The position numbers and the translations under genes were made by a program. Below, in pieces: positions 7,677 to 15,306 of a DNA stretch of 64,000 nt (within the stretch, counting starts at the first letter, position 1; each line of letters starts with the position of its first letter). This DNA comes from Methylobacterium tarhaniae (GTDB lineage: Bacteria > Pseudomonadota > Alphaproteobacteria > Rhizobiales > Beijerinckiaceae): NCBI RefSeq assembly GCF_001043955.1, contig NZ_LABZ01000078.1, forward strand, positions 44,653 through 108,652, given 5' to 3'. Under the pieces are notes generated by a model that worked only from the letters and a program-made list of their open reading frames with translations, was not told the origin of the DNA and made no database searches.

Positions 7677-7960
7677 CGTCGCGTTCTCGGAGATTCCCCG
7701 GGCGGATGACAGACCTGCGCCCTGGCTGGGGCGCTGCGCCGGCGCTCCGTGGCACGCATGCCTTCCTCGATGGGGGCGCCGCCGACGGGCGCCGTGCCGG
7801 CCGAAGCCGCGAGAATGGTCTCCGGACCCGGGGCGATGAAGCCGACGCCGATATCGGCGTGCAGGCGCCGGCCGAGGCGCAGGGCGGCGTCGAGCCGGCG
7901 GGCCGGGTCGAGACCGGGCGCGGTCGGGACGAGGAGGCAGAGCAGGAACTCGAAAGATCC
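7652..7960 (-). pseudogene. Universal stress protein remnant (N-terminal part)
   Basis: The minus-strand frame starts 8 nt after the cytochrome c stop and reads FEFLLCLLVPTAP, then RLGRRLHADIGVGFIAP and GMRATERRR, the layout of the first half of a UspA domain. There is no ATG, GTG or TTG at the expected place after the GGAGG motif. The frame stops after about 100 residues, with the last dozen read from the dispersed repeat. A full Usp protein has 140-280 residues. It was probably a third gene of the stress-protein/cytochrome operon, decayed after a rearrangement at the repeat. Confidence 0.5.
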
Positions 7961-7968
7961 TCCGGCTC

Positions 7969-8295
7969 TCAGCGTTCGAGGGACTTGAGATACGCGATGA
8001 GGGCCTGGGCCTGATCCGGGTCGAACCGGAACTCGGGCATGCTCGGATGGCCGGTGCGGATGCCCTCGGCCAGGGACTCGGCCAGGTCCTCGACGGGGTA
8101 GCGGGTGTGGAGCGTGCGGAACGGCGGCGCGGCGGCCAGGGGGCTGGCGTCCGATCGCCCGACGGCATGGCAGCGGGCGCAATGCGCGCGCGCCAGCGCC
8201 CGGCCCTGCTCGACCTGCCGGTCCCAGGCCCGGGCGGGAACGGAGAGGCACAGGAGTGCGACGGCACTCGCCGCGAGGAGGAAGCGGGCGCGCAT
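7969..8295 (-). CDS. Small periplasmic c-type cytochrome (class I)
   Basis: A 108-residue precursor with a signal peptide (LLAASAVALLCLSVPARA, cleavage near residue 23) and one haem site, CARCH at residues 39-43. The distal ligand is probably Met86 in HPSMPEF. It ends with ALIAYLKSL, the normal last helix of class I cytochromes. The start overlaps the stop of the upstream stress-protein gene (ATGA), so the two form an operon behind a FixK/FNR box. It is likely an electron carrier for microaerobic respiration in the periplasm. The oxidase or reductase partner is not in the window. Confidence 0.85.
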   Translation of the reverse strand: MRARFLLAASAVALLCLSVPARAWDRQVEQGRALARAHCARCHAVGRSDASPLAAAPPFRTLHTRYPVEDLAESLAEGIRTGHPSMPEFRFDPDQAQALIAYLKSLER

Positions 8296-9110
8296 CAATG
8301 GCTCATCAGGCAGCAGAGGCGAGCCGTGCGCAGGATGTCGCGAGTGACCCCGCCGAACACCCATTCCCGCAGGCGTGAGTGGCCGTAGGCCCCCATCACC
8401 AGCAGGTCCGCGCCTTCGCGCTCGCAGACGCGCAGCAACTCGTCCGCCACGGACAAGACCGGGTTCGGCAGTAGATGGGCGGTCGCAGTTAGGCCGTGCC
8501 CGGACAGGTACTGGGCCGTCGCCTCCGCACCCCCACGATGGGCGTCGGACCCCACGGCCACGACGCAGACCCGCTCGGCGCCGGCCAGGAGCGGCAGGGC
8601 GTCGTGGACGGCGCGGCGGGCCTCGCTCGTGTCCTTCCAGGCGACGACCACCCGCTTGGGCACGAGCCGCTCCAGGCCCGGCGGCGCCACGAGGACGGGA
8701 CGGCCGGCCTCCATCAGCAGGGCGCCGGGTGAGACGCCCATCGGGCCCGGATCACCATCGGCAGGCCCGTGCCGCCCGACGATCACGAGATCGGCGCCGC
8801 GGGCCTGCTCGGCCGTCATGGCCAGGGGCAAGGCCAGCTTGCCGTGCCAGGCGCGCTTCGCCACGGATCCGGCCTCGCGCTCGAACAGCGCCTCGGCGGC
8901 GGCCAGCCGCTCGCGGGCCCGGTGCTCCTCGGCGTCGGAGAGGCGCTCGGCCGCGATCCCGTCGCCCGCCGGTACGATGACCGGAACCGGGCAGGCGGCG
9001 ACGCCGACGAGCCGTGCCGCGTGGGCTGCGGCGAGCCCGGCCGCGAGCTGGACGCGGTCGGCGCAGGCAGGCCCGAGATCGACGGACACCAGGATGGATG
9101 TAAGCGTCAT
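8295..9110 (-). CDS. Tandem-domain universal stress protein
   Basis: A 271-residue protein with two UspA domains (about 1-145 and 150-271). The second keeps the nucleotide-binding pattern (VMGAYGHSRLREWVFGGVT, near the C-terminus). The first has a variant of it (VGRHGP...GVSPGALL), so the domains may differ in ATP binding. The ATG has GGGGAG seven nt upstream and a FixK/FNR box at class II distance. FixK- and FNR-controlled Usp genes are well known in hypoxia regulons, where these proteins aid survival under oxygen or energy limitation. It is co-transcribed with the downstream cytochrome c gene. Confidence 0.88.
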   Translation of the reverse strand: MTLTSILVSVDLGPACADRVQLAAGLAAAHAARLVGVAACPVPVIVPAGDGIAAERLSDAEEHRARERLAAAEALFEREAGSVAKRAWHGKLALPLAMTAEQARGADLVIVGRHGPADGDPGPMGVSPGALLMEAGRPVLVAPPGLERLVPKRVVVAWKDTSEARRAVHDALPLLAGAERVCVVAVGSDAHRGGAEATAQYLSGHGLTATAHLLPNPVLSVADELLRVCEREGADLLVMGAYGHSRLREWVFGGVTRDILRTARLCCLMSH

Positions 9111-9178
9111 GACCGTCTCCCCTGCCGGGGCCGGCCGCCCCGTCGGGATCAGTCTCCCGCGCTGCCTCGCCCGGCGCC

Positions 9179-9192
9179 TTGAGGTGCATCAA
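9179..9192 (-). promoter_or_regulatory. FixK/FNR box of the usp/cytochrome operon
   Basis: TTGAGGTGCATCAA matches TTGA-N6-TCAA exactly on both strands. The centre lies about 75 nt before the stress-protein ATG. A -41.5 geometry puts the start site near 9144 with a leader of about 34 nt. Confidence 0.65.
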
Positions 9193-9541
9193 GGCAGGCA
9201 TGGGAGGCCGACATGCGGGGGAGCTGCACGGCAGCGGGCATGGCGGAACGCGGCGCCACGCTCCCGGCGCTTCGCAGACCATCGTGGGACACCGCGAGTC
9301 TGCTTAGCTGTCTGGCTGTGAAACCACCTTGGCGTTGACGACAACCTTGAGCGCCCGGTCGAGAGCGGCGGGATCGGCCTTCTTGTGTGTGGTGCGAGCC
9401 AGAGCACGGCGGGGGTTGTGCGGGCATCGGGGTGGATCGCATGCATCACCGCGTCGTCCGGGAGGAATCGGGTGAAGGTGGGCGCCGTCGATGAAAGGGG
9501 CGATCTCGGTCGGCATGGGGGTCCTGTGACGATGCGGGGCT
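9193..9541. other. Intergenic gap with short frames
   Basis: No gene can be supported. A minus-strand frame at about 9304-9516 begins MPTEIAPFIDGAHLHP and ends ALDRALKVVVNAKVVSQ, which looks somewhat protein-like but matches no family I know. It may be decayed coding sequence. Confidence 0.35.
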
Positions 9542-10303
9542 TCAGCCCGCCTTGAACTGGCGTGCCAGGGCCTCGGTCCCGCGGGCGAGCACGCCGACAT
9601 CGATGGCCACCGCCGTGAAGGTGGTGCCGAGTTCGATGCAGGTCTTCGCGAAGGCGGTGTCGGGGGTCAGGATGCCGGCCGGCTTCCCCGCTGCGCGGAT
9701 GCGGCACACGGCCTCCTTCACCGCCGCGACCACTTCGGGATGGCCGGGCTCGCCGACATGGCCGAGGCTCGCCGCCAGGTCCGCCGGTCCGACGAAGACG
9801 CCATCCACCCCCTCGACCGCGCAGATCGCCTCGAGCCGGTCGAGCGCGGCTTGGGTCTCGACCTGCACCAGCAGGCAGAGTTCCCCGGCGGCCCGCTTCG
9901 CGTAGCCCGGGACCCGCCCGAACCGCGTCGCGCGGGTCAGGCCGGACACCCCGCGCACGCCCTCGGGCGGGTAGCGCGTCGCCGCGACCGCGGCTTGCGC
10001 CTCGTGCTCGTCCTGGACATAGGGGATCAGCAGGGTCTGCGCCCCGAGATCGAGGAAACGCTTGATCAGCACCGCATCGTTGGCGGCCGGGCGCACCACC
10101 GCCGAGACGTCGTAGGGCGCCACCGCCTGGAGTTGCGGCAGCACGGTCAGCGGATCGCCCGGCGAATGCTCGGTGTCGAACAGGAGCCAGTCGTAGCCCG
10201 AGCCGGCCACGGCCTCCGCCGCGTAGGAGCCCGGCAGGCTGCACCACAGGCCGATTTGCTGGCGGCCCTCGCGCAAGGCGCGCTTGAAGCGGTTCTCGAT
10301 CAT
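9542..10303 (-). CDS. hpaI: HpaI/HpcH-type class II aldolase
   Basis: This 253-residue enzyme aligns along its length with E. coli HpaI (4-hydroxy-2-oxo-heptane-1,7-dioate aldolase), which cleaves the last intermediate of homoprotocatechuate breakdown to pyruvate and succinic semialdehyde. The divalent-metal ligands Glu149 (LVQVET) and Asp175 (GPADL), His46 (DTEHSPGD) and Arg71 (VVRPAAND) are all present. The HpaH-like gene lies 7 nt upstream and the two are surely co-transcribed. Family members are promiscuous pyruvate aldolases, so the true substrate could be another 4-hydroxy-2-oxoacid made by the adjacent hydratase. Normal length. Confidence 0.88.
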   Translation of the reverse strand: MIENRFKRALREGRQQIGLWCSLPGSYAAEAVAGSGYDWLLFDTEHSPGDPLTVLPQLQAVAPYDVSAVVRPAANDAVLIKRFLDLGAQTLLIPYVQDEHEAQAAVAATRYPPEGVRGVSGLTRATRFGRVPGYAKRAAGELCLLVQVETQAALDRLEAICAVEGVDGVFVGPADLAASLGHVGEPGHPEVVAAVKEAVCRIRAAGKPAGILTPDTAFAKTCIELGTTFTAVAIDVGVLARGTEALARQFKAG

Positions 10304-10310
10304 CGCGGCC

Positions 10311-11093
10311 TCAGACGAAGGAGACGCCGATGGCGCCGAGCGGGCCGTAATCGGCCTGGATCACGTCGCCCTTCTTGATGTCGACGGGCCGGGTGAACGA
10401 GCCGCCGAGCACGATCTGGCCCTTCTTGAGCCCCGCATCGACCGCCGCGAGCTTGTTGACGAGCCACGCGATGCCGGCGGCCGGGTGGCCCATGATGGCG
10501 GCCGAGACGCCGGATTCCTCGATGATGCCGTTCTGCGACAGGGTCGCGCCGATCCAGCGCACGTCGACGTCGAAGGGGCGGATCGTGCGTCCGCCGACCA
10601 CGATGGCGCCGAAGGCGGCATTGTCGGCGATGGTGTCGACGATCGCCCGCGGCACCTCGGTCCGGTAGTCGATGATCTCAAGGGCCGGGACCACGAACTC
10701 GGTCGCCCGCATCACGTCGTAGATGCGGCAGCCCGGCCCCGACAGGTCCTCGCCCATGATGAAGGCGAGTTCCACTTCGAGCCGCGGCTTGATGAACAGG
10801 TCGGTCCGGATCTGTGCGCCGTCGTTGAACAGCGCGTCGTCGAGGATGCGGCCGTAATCCGGCTCGGTCATCTTCGAGGCCATCTGCATGGCGCGCGAGG
10901 TCAGGCCGATCTTGTGGCCGGCGAGCCGGGCGCCTGCGGCGATCCGGGCCTCGGCCCAGAGATCCTGCACGCGGTAGGCGTCGGCGATCTCCATGCCCGG
11001 AAAGGTCTTGGAGAGTTGCGGGCAGGGCACCCGCTCGCGCTCGGCCTTGAGGATGGCCTCGGCGGCCTTGCGGTGATCGTCGTCGCTCAGCAC
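10311..11093 (-). CDS. hpaH: HpaH-type 2-oxo-hept-4-ene-1,7-dioate hydratase
   Basis: This 260-residue protein belongs to the fumarylacetoacetase/MhpD-HpaH hydratase family. LAGHKIGLTSRAMQ, SEPDYG-like EPDYGRILDD, LEVELAFIM and ILGGSFTRPV match E. coli HpaH nearly word for word. The metal-binding acidic residues (E-x-E in RLEVELAF) are intact. It adds water to a 2-oxo-dienoate to give the substrate of HpaI, its downstream neighbour. A GTG start at 11093 with GGAG eight nt upstream was chosen, because the longer frame has no sensible sequence before it. Located between the aldolase and an intradiol dioxygenase. Confidence 0.88.
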   Translation of the reverse strand: MLSDDDHRKAAEAILKAERERVPCPQLSKTFPGMEIADAYRVQDLWAEARIAAGARLAGHKIGLTSRAMQMASKMTEPDYGRILDDALFNDGAQIRTDLFIKPRLEVELAFIMGEDLSGPGCRIYDVMRATEFVVPALEIIDYRTEVPRAIVDTIADNAAFGAIVVGGRTIRPFDVDVRWIGATLSQNGIIEESGVSAAIMGHPAAGIAWLVNKLAAVDAGLKKGQIVLGGSFTRPVDIKKGDVIQADYGPLGAIGVSFV

Positions 11094-11121
11094 GGTATGT
11101 CGCTCCAATAATCCGATGACG

Positions 11122-12015
11122 TCACTTGATCGGGGGGCGCGGCAGAACGGCCTCGCCGGGCTCCATGACGTAGGTGTAGTCGAGGGAGTACCAGGGTGCC
11201 GACACGTCGGCTGCCTCCGGATGCGGCCCGTCACGGCGGACGAAGTCGCCGACGAGCGCCTTGGTCACGCCGAACTGCACGTCGGAGTCGATATGCGGGT
11301 CGTTCGCGTCGTAGACCTGCGAGATCAGCACCTTGAAGCCCGGCTTGAAGATCAGGGCGTGCAGGTGGGCCGGCCGCATCGGGTGGCGACCTTGAGCCGC
11401 CAGCAGCCGGCCGACAACCCCGTCGGTGGGGATCGGGTAGCCGATCATCATCACCGAGCGGAACCGGAACCGCCCGTCCTCGTCGGTGGTGAACTTGCCG
11501 CGCAGGTTCATCTCGGCCTGCTCGGGATCCTGGTTCTCGTAGCGGCCGACCGGCGAGGCGTGCCAGACGTCGACCTCGGCGCCTGCGACCGGCTTGCCCT
11601 CGCCGTCGATCACCCGGGCGTTGACGAAGAGCGGGTCGCCGGGCGTGTCGGAGCGCAGAATCGTGCCGCCATTCGCGACCCGCGGCGCGTTGAGGCGCCA
11701 GAACGGCCCGAGCAGCGATTGCGAGGTCTCGGTGTTGCCGTGGTCGCCGTTGTTGAGGAGGCAGACGAGGGAGGACACCCCGAGCGAGCCGGCCATCAGC
11801 ACGAACTCGTTGTGCGTGTCGGAGGCGAGCGCGCCGATCTCGTTGAGGATCGCGGTGGCGTCGCGGAACTCGGCCTCGGTGAGACGCACGTCGCGCACGA
11901 AGCCGTGCAGGTGGGTGATGAGCGAGGTCATGATCTCGCGCAGGCGCGGATCGCGGGTCCGTCCCATGACTTCCAGAACGGCGGGCGTCACGTCCTGCTG
12001 GCGCTCGATGCGCAT
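11122..12015 (-). CDS. Intradiol ring-cleavage dioxygenase (catechol/hydroxyquinol 1,2-dioxygenase family)
   Basis: This 297-residue non-haem Fe(III) enzyme has the full ligand set: Tyr159 (VGRYENQ), Tyr193 (MMIGYPIP), His217 and His219 (RPAHLHA). The N-terminal helical dimerisation domain (residues 1-110, DTHNEFVLMAGSLGVSSLV) is that of catechol and hydroxyquinol 1,2-dioxygenases rather than protocatechuate 3,4-dioxygenase. It should cleave a catechol-type ring between the hydroxyls. It sits 28 nt upstream of hpaH in the same direction, which is odd because HpaH and HpaI act after extradiol cleavage. It is divergent from a GntR regulator that probably controls it. The substrate, catechol versus hydroxyquinol or a substituted form, is not decidable by eye. 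Confidence 0.87.
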   Translation of the reverse strand: MRIERQQDVTPAVLEVMGRTRDPRLREIMTSLITHLHGFVRDVRLTEAEFRDATAILNEIGALASDTHNEFVLMAGSLGVSSLVCLLNNGDHGNTETSQSLLGPFWRLNAPRVANGGTILRSDTPGDPLFVNARVIDGEGKPVAGAEVDVWHASPVGRYENQDPEQAEMNLRGKFTTDEDGRFRFRSVMMIGYPIPTDGVVGRLLAAQGRHPMRPAHLHALIFKPGFKVLISQVYDANDPHIDSDVQFGVTKALVGDFVRRDGPHPEAADVSAPWYSLDYTYVMEPGEAVLPRPPIK

Positions 12016-12395
12016 GGCTGGGCCTCCCTGAAACCGCGTCCAGCTCCCATATCATCGATTATTCGTCAAGAAGCGATTTTCACGAACGACGTCGATGCAG
12101 CTCGCGAAGCGTTACGAGCGGCATCACGGGGTCGATCGTTTGTCCGAGACGGAGGTGGGCGAGCGTCCTCGGGATGGGTCCGACCGTGGCATTCCAGCGT
12201 CAAATACTGGTTTGAACGATATTTTTTTCGTTTCTGCGGGCCGCGGCGGAGCCTGGATCAGGGAGTCACATCAGGGGGGCCGCACATCGCCCGGCGATTG
12301 CGCACGCGATCTGCACCATCGAGTTTGACAGGAAAAATCGTTTTTTGTATCGATCGTCGACGAAGGGCCGAATCGAAATTTCGCGGGAGAACGCT
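12016..12395. promoter_or_regulatory. Divergent promoter region between dioxygenase operon and gntR
   Basis: No gene is seen. The region is AT-richer than its surroundings, with T-runs and an inverted repeat AACGA-N8-TCGTT at 12215-12232 that could serve as a regulator operator. It must hold promoters for both directions. Confidence 0.4.
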
Positions 12396-13187
12396 TTGAC
12401 CGAGGCGAGGAGCCGACGCGCTGCGGGTGGTCGGGTCGAGGCGAAGCCCGGGCCCGGATCGGCCAAGCCCGTGCCAGCCAAGCCCATCTCAGCCATGCCG
12501 GGCCCCGCCCTGGTCGACGACGGCAAGAACACGATGGCGAGCCAGCTCGTCGACCGGCTGCGTGAGGCGATCGTGTCCGGCCAGCTCGAGGCGGGCAGCA
12601 AGATCAACCTGGAGCGCGCCCGCGGCAGCTTCGGGGTCTCGCTGAGCCCGTTGCGGGAGGCGCTTGCCCGGCTGATCTCCGACGGGCTCGTGGTGTTCGA
12701 GGACAATCGCGGCTACCGCGTCGCACCGGTCTCGCTGTCGAACCTGGAAGAGATCACCCGGCTGCGGGAGGAGTTCGAGGTCCTGGCCCTGCGCCAGGCG
12801 ATCGCGATCGGCACCGTGGACTGGGAAGGCGACGTGATGCGCGCCCTCCACCGCATGAACCGGATCGAGCGTGATCCGAGCACACCCGACACGCTGGAGC
12901 GGTGGGAGGCGTATCACCGCGAGTTCCACCTCACGCTGATCGCCGGCTGCCGCATGCCGCTGCTGCTCAATTTCTGCGGCGTGCTCCTGAGCCTGAACGA
13001 CCGCTACCGGCGGTCCTTCCTGCGCCGCACGCCCGGCGGCGACCGGAACGTCGCCCAGGAGCATGGCGAGATCGCGCAGGGCGCGGTCGCCCGCGACGCC
13101 GATTTCGCCTGTGACCGCCTGCGCGAGCACATCCACCGCACCGGCACCAACCTCCAGCGGCACCTCGCCGACAAGCTCGCGCCTTGA
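12396..13187 (+). CDS. GntR-family regulator, FadR/FCD subfamily
   Basis: The protein has an N-terminal wHTH (LVDRLREAIVSGQLEAGSKI through SLSPLREALARL, about residues 48-110) and an FCD ligand-binding domain with the metal-binding pattern YHREFHLTLI and a C-terminal DRLREHI-x-x-T. Ligands of this subfamily are usually small carboxylates, in keeping with control of the divergent aromatic-acid operon. A TTG at 12396 preceded by GGGAG was chosen. The first 45 residues are low-complexity (KPGPGSAKPVPAKPISAMPG) and the true start may be further in. Only 35 nt separate it from the downstream isomerase gene, so the two may be co-transcribed. Confidence 0.8.
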   Translation: MTEARSRRAAGGRVEAKPGPGSAKPVPAKPISAMPGPALVDDGKNTMASQLVDRLREAIVSGQLEAGSKINLERARGSFGVSLSPLREALARLISDGLVVFEDNRGYRVAPVSLSNLEEITRLREEFEVLALRQAIAIGTVDWEGDVMRALHRMNRIERDPSTPDTLERWEAYHREFHLTLIAGCRMPLLLNFCGVLLSLNDRYRRSFLRRTPGGDRNVAQEHGEIAQGAVARDADFACDRLREHIHRTGTNLQRHLADKLAP

Positions 13188-13222
13188 GCGCGAGCCCTCC
13201 CTCGATCCTTCGAGCGACCACC

Positions 13223-14032
13223 ATGCACGCCTCTCACGACTGGCCGCTGGGTCTGGCCCACTTCACCTGCATCGGCGTGCCGCCCGTCGACCTCGTCCGG
13301 CTCGCAGGCAGGACCGGCTGCGCGTCGGTGGGCCTGCGGCTCTACCCGGCCTTTCCAGGTGCGCCGTTCTACGCGCTGCCGCCCGGCAGCGACGCCTTCC
13401 GCGAGATGCGCCGGGCGCTGGCCGACGAGGGGATGCGCGTCTACGACATCGAGTTCGTCACGCTCGGCGAGGATTTCGTGCCGGCCTCGCTCGCCGGCAT
13501 CCTCGAGGCCGCCGCGGGGCTCGGCGCCCGGCGCCTGAGCGTCTGCGGCGACGACCCCGATCGCCCGCGCCTCGTCGCCCGCTTCGCCGAATTGTGCGAC
13601 CTCGCGGCCGGGTTCGGCATGGGCGTCGACCTCGAATGCATGGCCTGGCGCCAGGTCGCCAGCCTGCCCGACGCCGTCAGGGTGGTGGAGGCCGCGGGCC
13701 GGCCGAATGGCGGCGTCCTCGTCGATGCGCTCCATCTCTCCCGGACCGGAGGATCGCCCGACGACGTGCGCGCCGTGCCGCCCGGCCTCGTCCGCCACGC
13801 GCAGCTCTGCGATGCTCCGGCGCAGGTGCCGGGATCGACGGCCGCGATCATCCAGGAAGCCCGGGCGGGGCGCTTATCCCCGGGAGACGGGGCGCTGCCC
13901 CTGGCGGCTTTGGTCGCGGCCCTGCCGCCGAGGGCCGTCCTCTCGATCGAGGTGCCGATCACCGGCACCGTCTCGCCCGAGGCCCACATCCAGGCCAATC
14001 TGGCGGCGGCACGGCGGCTGCTCGCCGACTAA
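13223..14032 (+). CDS. Sugar phosphate isomerase/epimerase-like TIM barrel (AP endonuclease 2 family)
   Basis: A 269-residue xylose-isomerase-like TIM barrel. Strand ends carry the family's metal-site residues: VYDIEFV, GVDLECMAW, LVDALHLSR and HAQLCDAP. Final strand LSIEVPI also fits. Members isomerise or epimerise sugars and inositols, or dehydrate dehydroshikimate. The gene follows gntR and lies near sugar-acid genes, so a role in carbohydrate or quinate-type catabolism is likely. The ATG at 13223 was chosen over an in-frame TTG that overlaps the gntR stop. I cannot assign a specific substrate. Confidence 0.72.
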   Translation: MHASHDWPLGLAHFTCIGVPPVDLVRLAGRTGCASVGLRLYPAFPGAPFYALPPGSDAFREMRRALADEGMRVYDIEFVTLGEDFVPASLAGILEAAAGLGARRLSVCGDDPDRPRLVARFAELCDLAAGFGMGVDLECMAWRQVASLPDAVRVVEAAGRPNGGVLVDALHLSRTGGSPDDVRAVPPGLVRHAQLCDAPAQVPGSTAAIIQEARAGRLSPGDGALPLAALVAALPPRAVLSIEVPITGTVSPEAHIQANLAAARRLLAD

Positions 14033-14100
14033 ATGGAAGCTGGCTCTACGGGCTTGATTTCGCACGCAAATCCGAGGCGCTCGATCTGTCGGGAAGCGGC

Positions 14101-14982
14101 TCATGTCGGGGCCGGCTGCGCGACGGCATCGGTCTGCAGCCACGCGCAGAGCGTCGCGGCCGGTCCGGTCGGCGCGTACGAGTTCGGATAGATCAACCCG
14201 TAGCTGGTTCCGTCCGGCACGAACCCGCAGGGGGCCACGAGCCTGCCGAGCGCCACGTCGCGGCTCACGATCACCTCGGGTGCGAGCGCGACGCCGAGGC
14301 CCCCGAGGGCCGCCTCGGTCATCAGGAAGTGGTGATCGAGGAGTTGCAGGCTTCGGGGGCGCGGGACATGCGGATGCGTGCCATGCCAGGCGGACCAGGC
14401 CTTCGGACGGGTGCGCGATCCAAGCGCCACGTAATCCCCACGATCGAAGCGGCCCCGCAGGCCCGGTGCCATGACCGGGCCGACACGTTCGGGCATGAGC
14501 TCGCGCACCGTCCAGTCCGGGGCGAGCGCGAAGTCGAGCCGCCGGATGGCGAGGGCCACGCGCTCGCGCGTGAAATCCAGGCTCCCGCCCCCCGTGGACA
14601 GATGGATCTCGATCTCCGGATGACGGTCCTGGAAGGCCGAGAGGCGCGGGATCAACCACCGCATGGCCAGCGAGCGCTCGCAGGACAGGACGATCGGGCC
14701 CGATCCGGACGCGGAGCGGATCGCCGACACGCTGTCCTCGATCAGCGCGAGAGCCTTCGTGGCGGCCTCCGACAGGGCGGCGCCGTCTCGCGTCAGCCGC
14801 AAGCCCCGGCCGGCGGGCTCGAACAGCCGGAAGCCGAGATCGACGGCCAGCTTGGCGACCCGCCGGCTGACGGCGCCGTGCGTCAGCGACAGCTCCCCCG
14901 CCGCGGCTCGCACGGAACCGAGGCGCGCCACGGTCTCGAAGGCTCGCAGATCGTCCAGCGACGGCAGGTCGGAACGCTTCAT
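14101..14982 (-). CDS. LysR-family transcriptional regulator
   Basis: This 293-residue regulator has the canonical wHTH at residues 8-66 (LDDLRAFETVARLGSVRAAA, LTHGAVSRRVAKL) and an LTTR substrate-binding domain. It resembles the GcvA-type subgroup (FRLFEPAGRGLRLT; EALGGLGVAL-like ALGGLGVALAPE). It is divergent from the kinase remnant and the PdxA-like gene and probably regulates that unit. The 63-nt space to the remnant's first ATG holds the shared promoter. Length and architecture are normal. Confidence 0.88.
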   Translation of the reverse strand: MKRSDLPSLDDLRAFETVARLGSVRAAAGELSLTHGAVSRRVAKLAVDLGFRLFEPAGRGLRLTRDGAALSEAATKALALIEDSVSAIRSASGSGPIVLSCERSLAMRWLIPRLSAFQDRHPEIEIHLSTGGGSLDFTRERVALAIRRLDFALAPDWTVRELMPERVGPVMAPGLRGRFDRGDYVALGSRTRPKAWSAWHGTHPHVPRPRSLQLLDHHFLMTEAALGGLGVALAPEVIVSRDVALGRLVAPCGFVPDGTSYGLIYPNSYAPTGPAATLCAWLQTDAVAQPAPT

Positions 14983-15045
14983 TGGTGATCTCTCGTCACC
15001 GAAATACGCCAGACCATATCGCTCGTCCAGCGCGCCGGCACCGCT

Positions 15046-15291
15046 ATGGTCGACGTCATGACATCCTCCCCCGCCATCGGCGTGATCGCCGGCGACCTGA
15101 CGAGCGCCACCGACGGCGCCGCGCCGTTCCTCGCGCGCGGATACGTCCCGGTCGCCCTGCGGCGACCCTCGTCCCTGCCCGAAGCCGCCATCGTCGCCGT
15201 CGATGCCGGGAGCGGAGCCGTCGCGACCGGAATCGCGGCCGCCGCGGCGACGCTTCCCGGCGCGGTGCGACGTCTTCTCGATCGGCCTTGA
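15046..15291 (+). pseudogene. Four-carbon acid-sugar kinase (OtnK/DUF1537) N-terminal remnant
   Basis: The 81-residue frame reads IGVIAGDLTSATDGAAPFLARG, which is the start of the OtnK/DUF1537 kinase family (usual form IADDLTGATD). Family members have about 400 residues, so some 80% is gone. The usual Asp-Asp has become Gly-Asp, and the end of the frame is Ala-rich. It lies 15 nt before a PdxA2/DenD-like dehydrogenase, which is exactly where an intact kinase gene sits in four-carbon sugar-acid operons. It is read as a relic of that operon after an internal deletion. Confidence 0.6.
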
Positions 15292-15306
15292 GGCGGGAGA
15301 CCCACG

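Noticed and set aside
9304..9516. Minus-strand 70-codon frame starting MPTEIAPFIDGA
   Set aside because: Looks partly protein-like, but there is no family match, no good ribosome site, and the neighbouring frame is equally open. Not strong enough to call.
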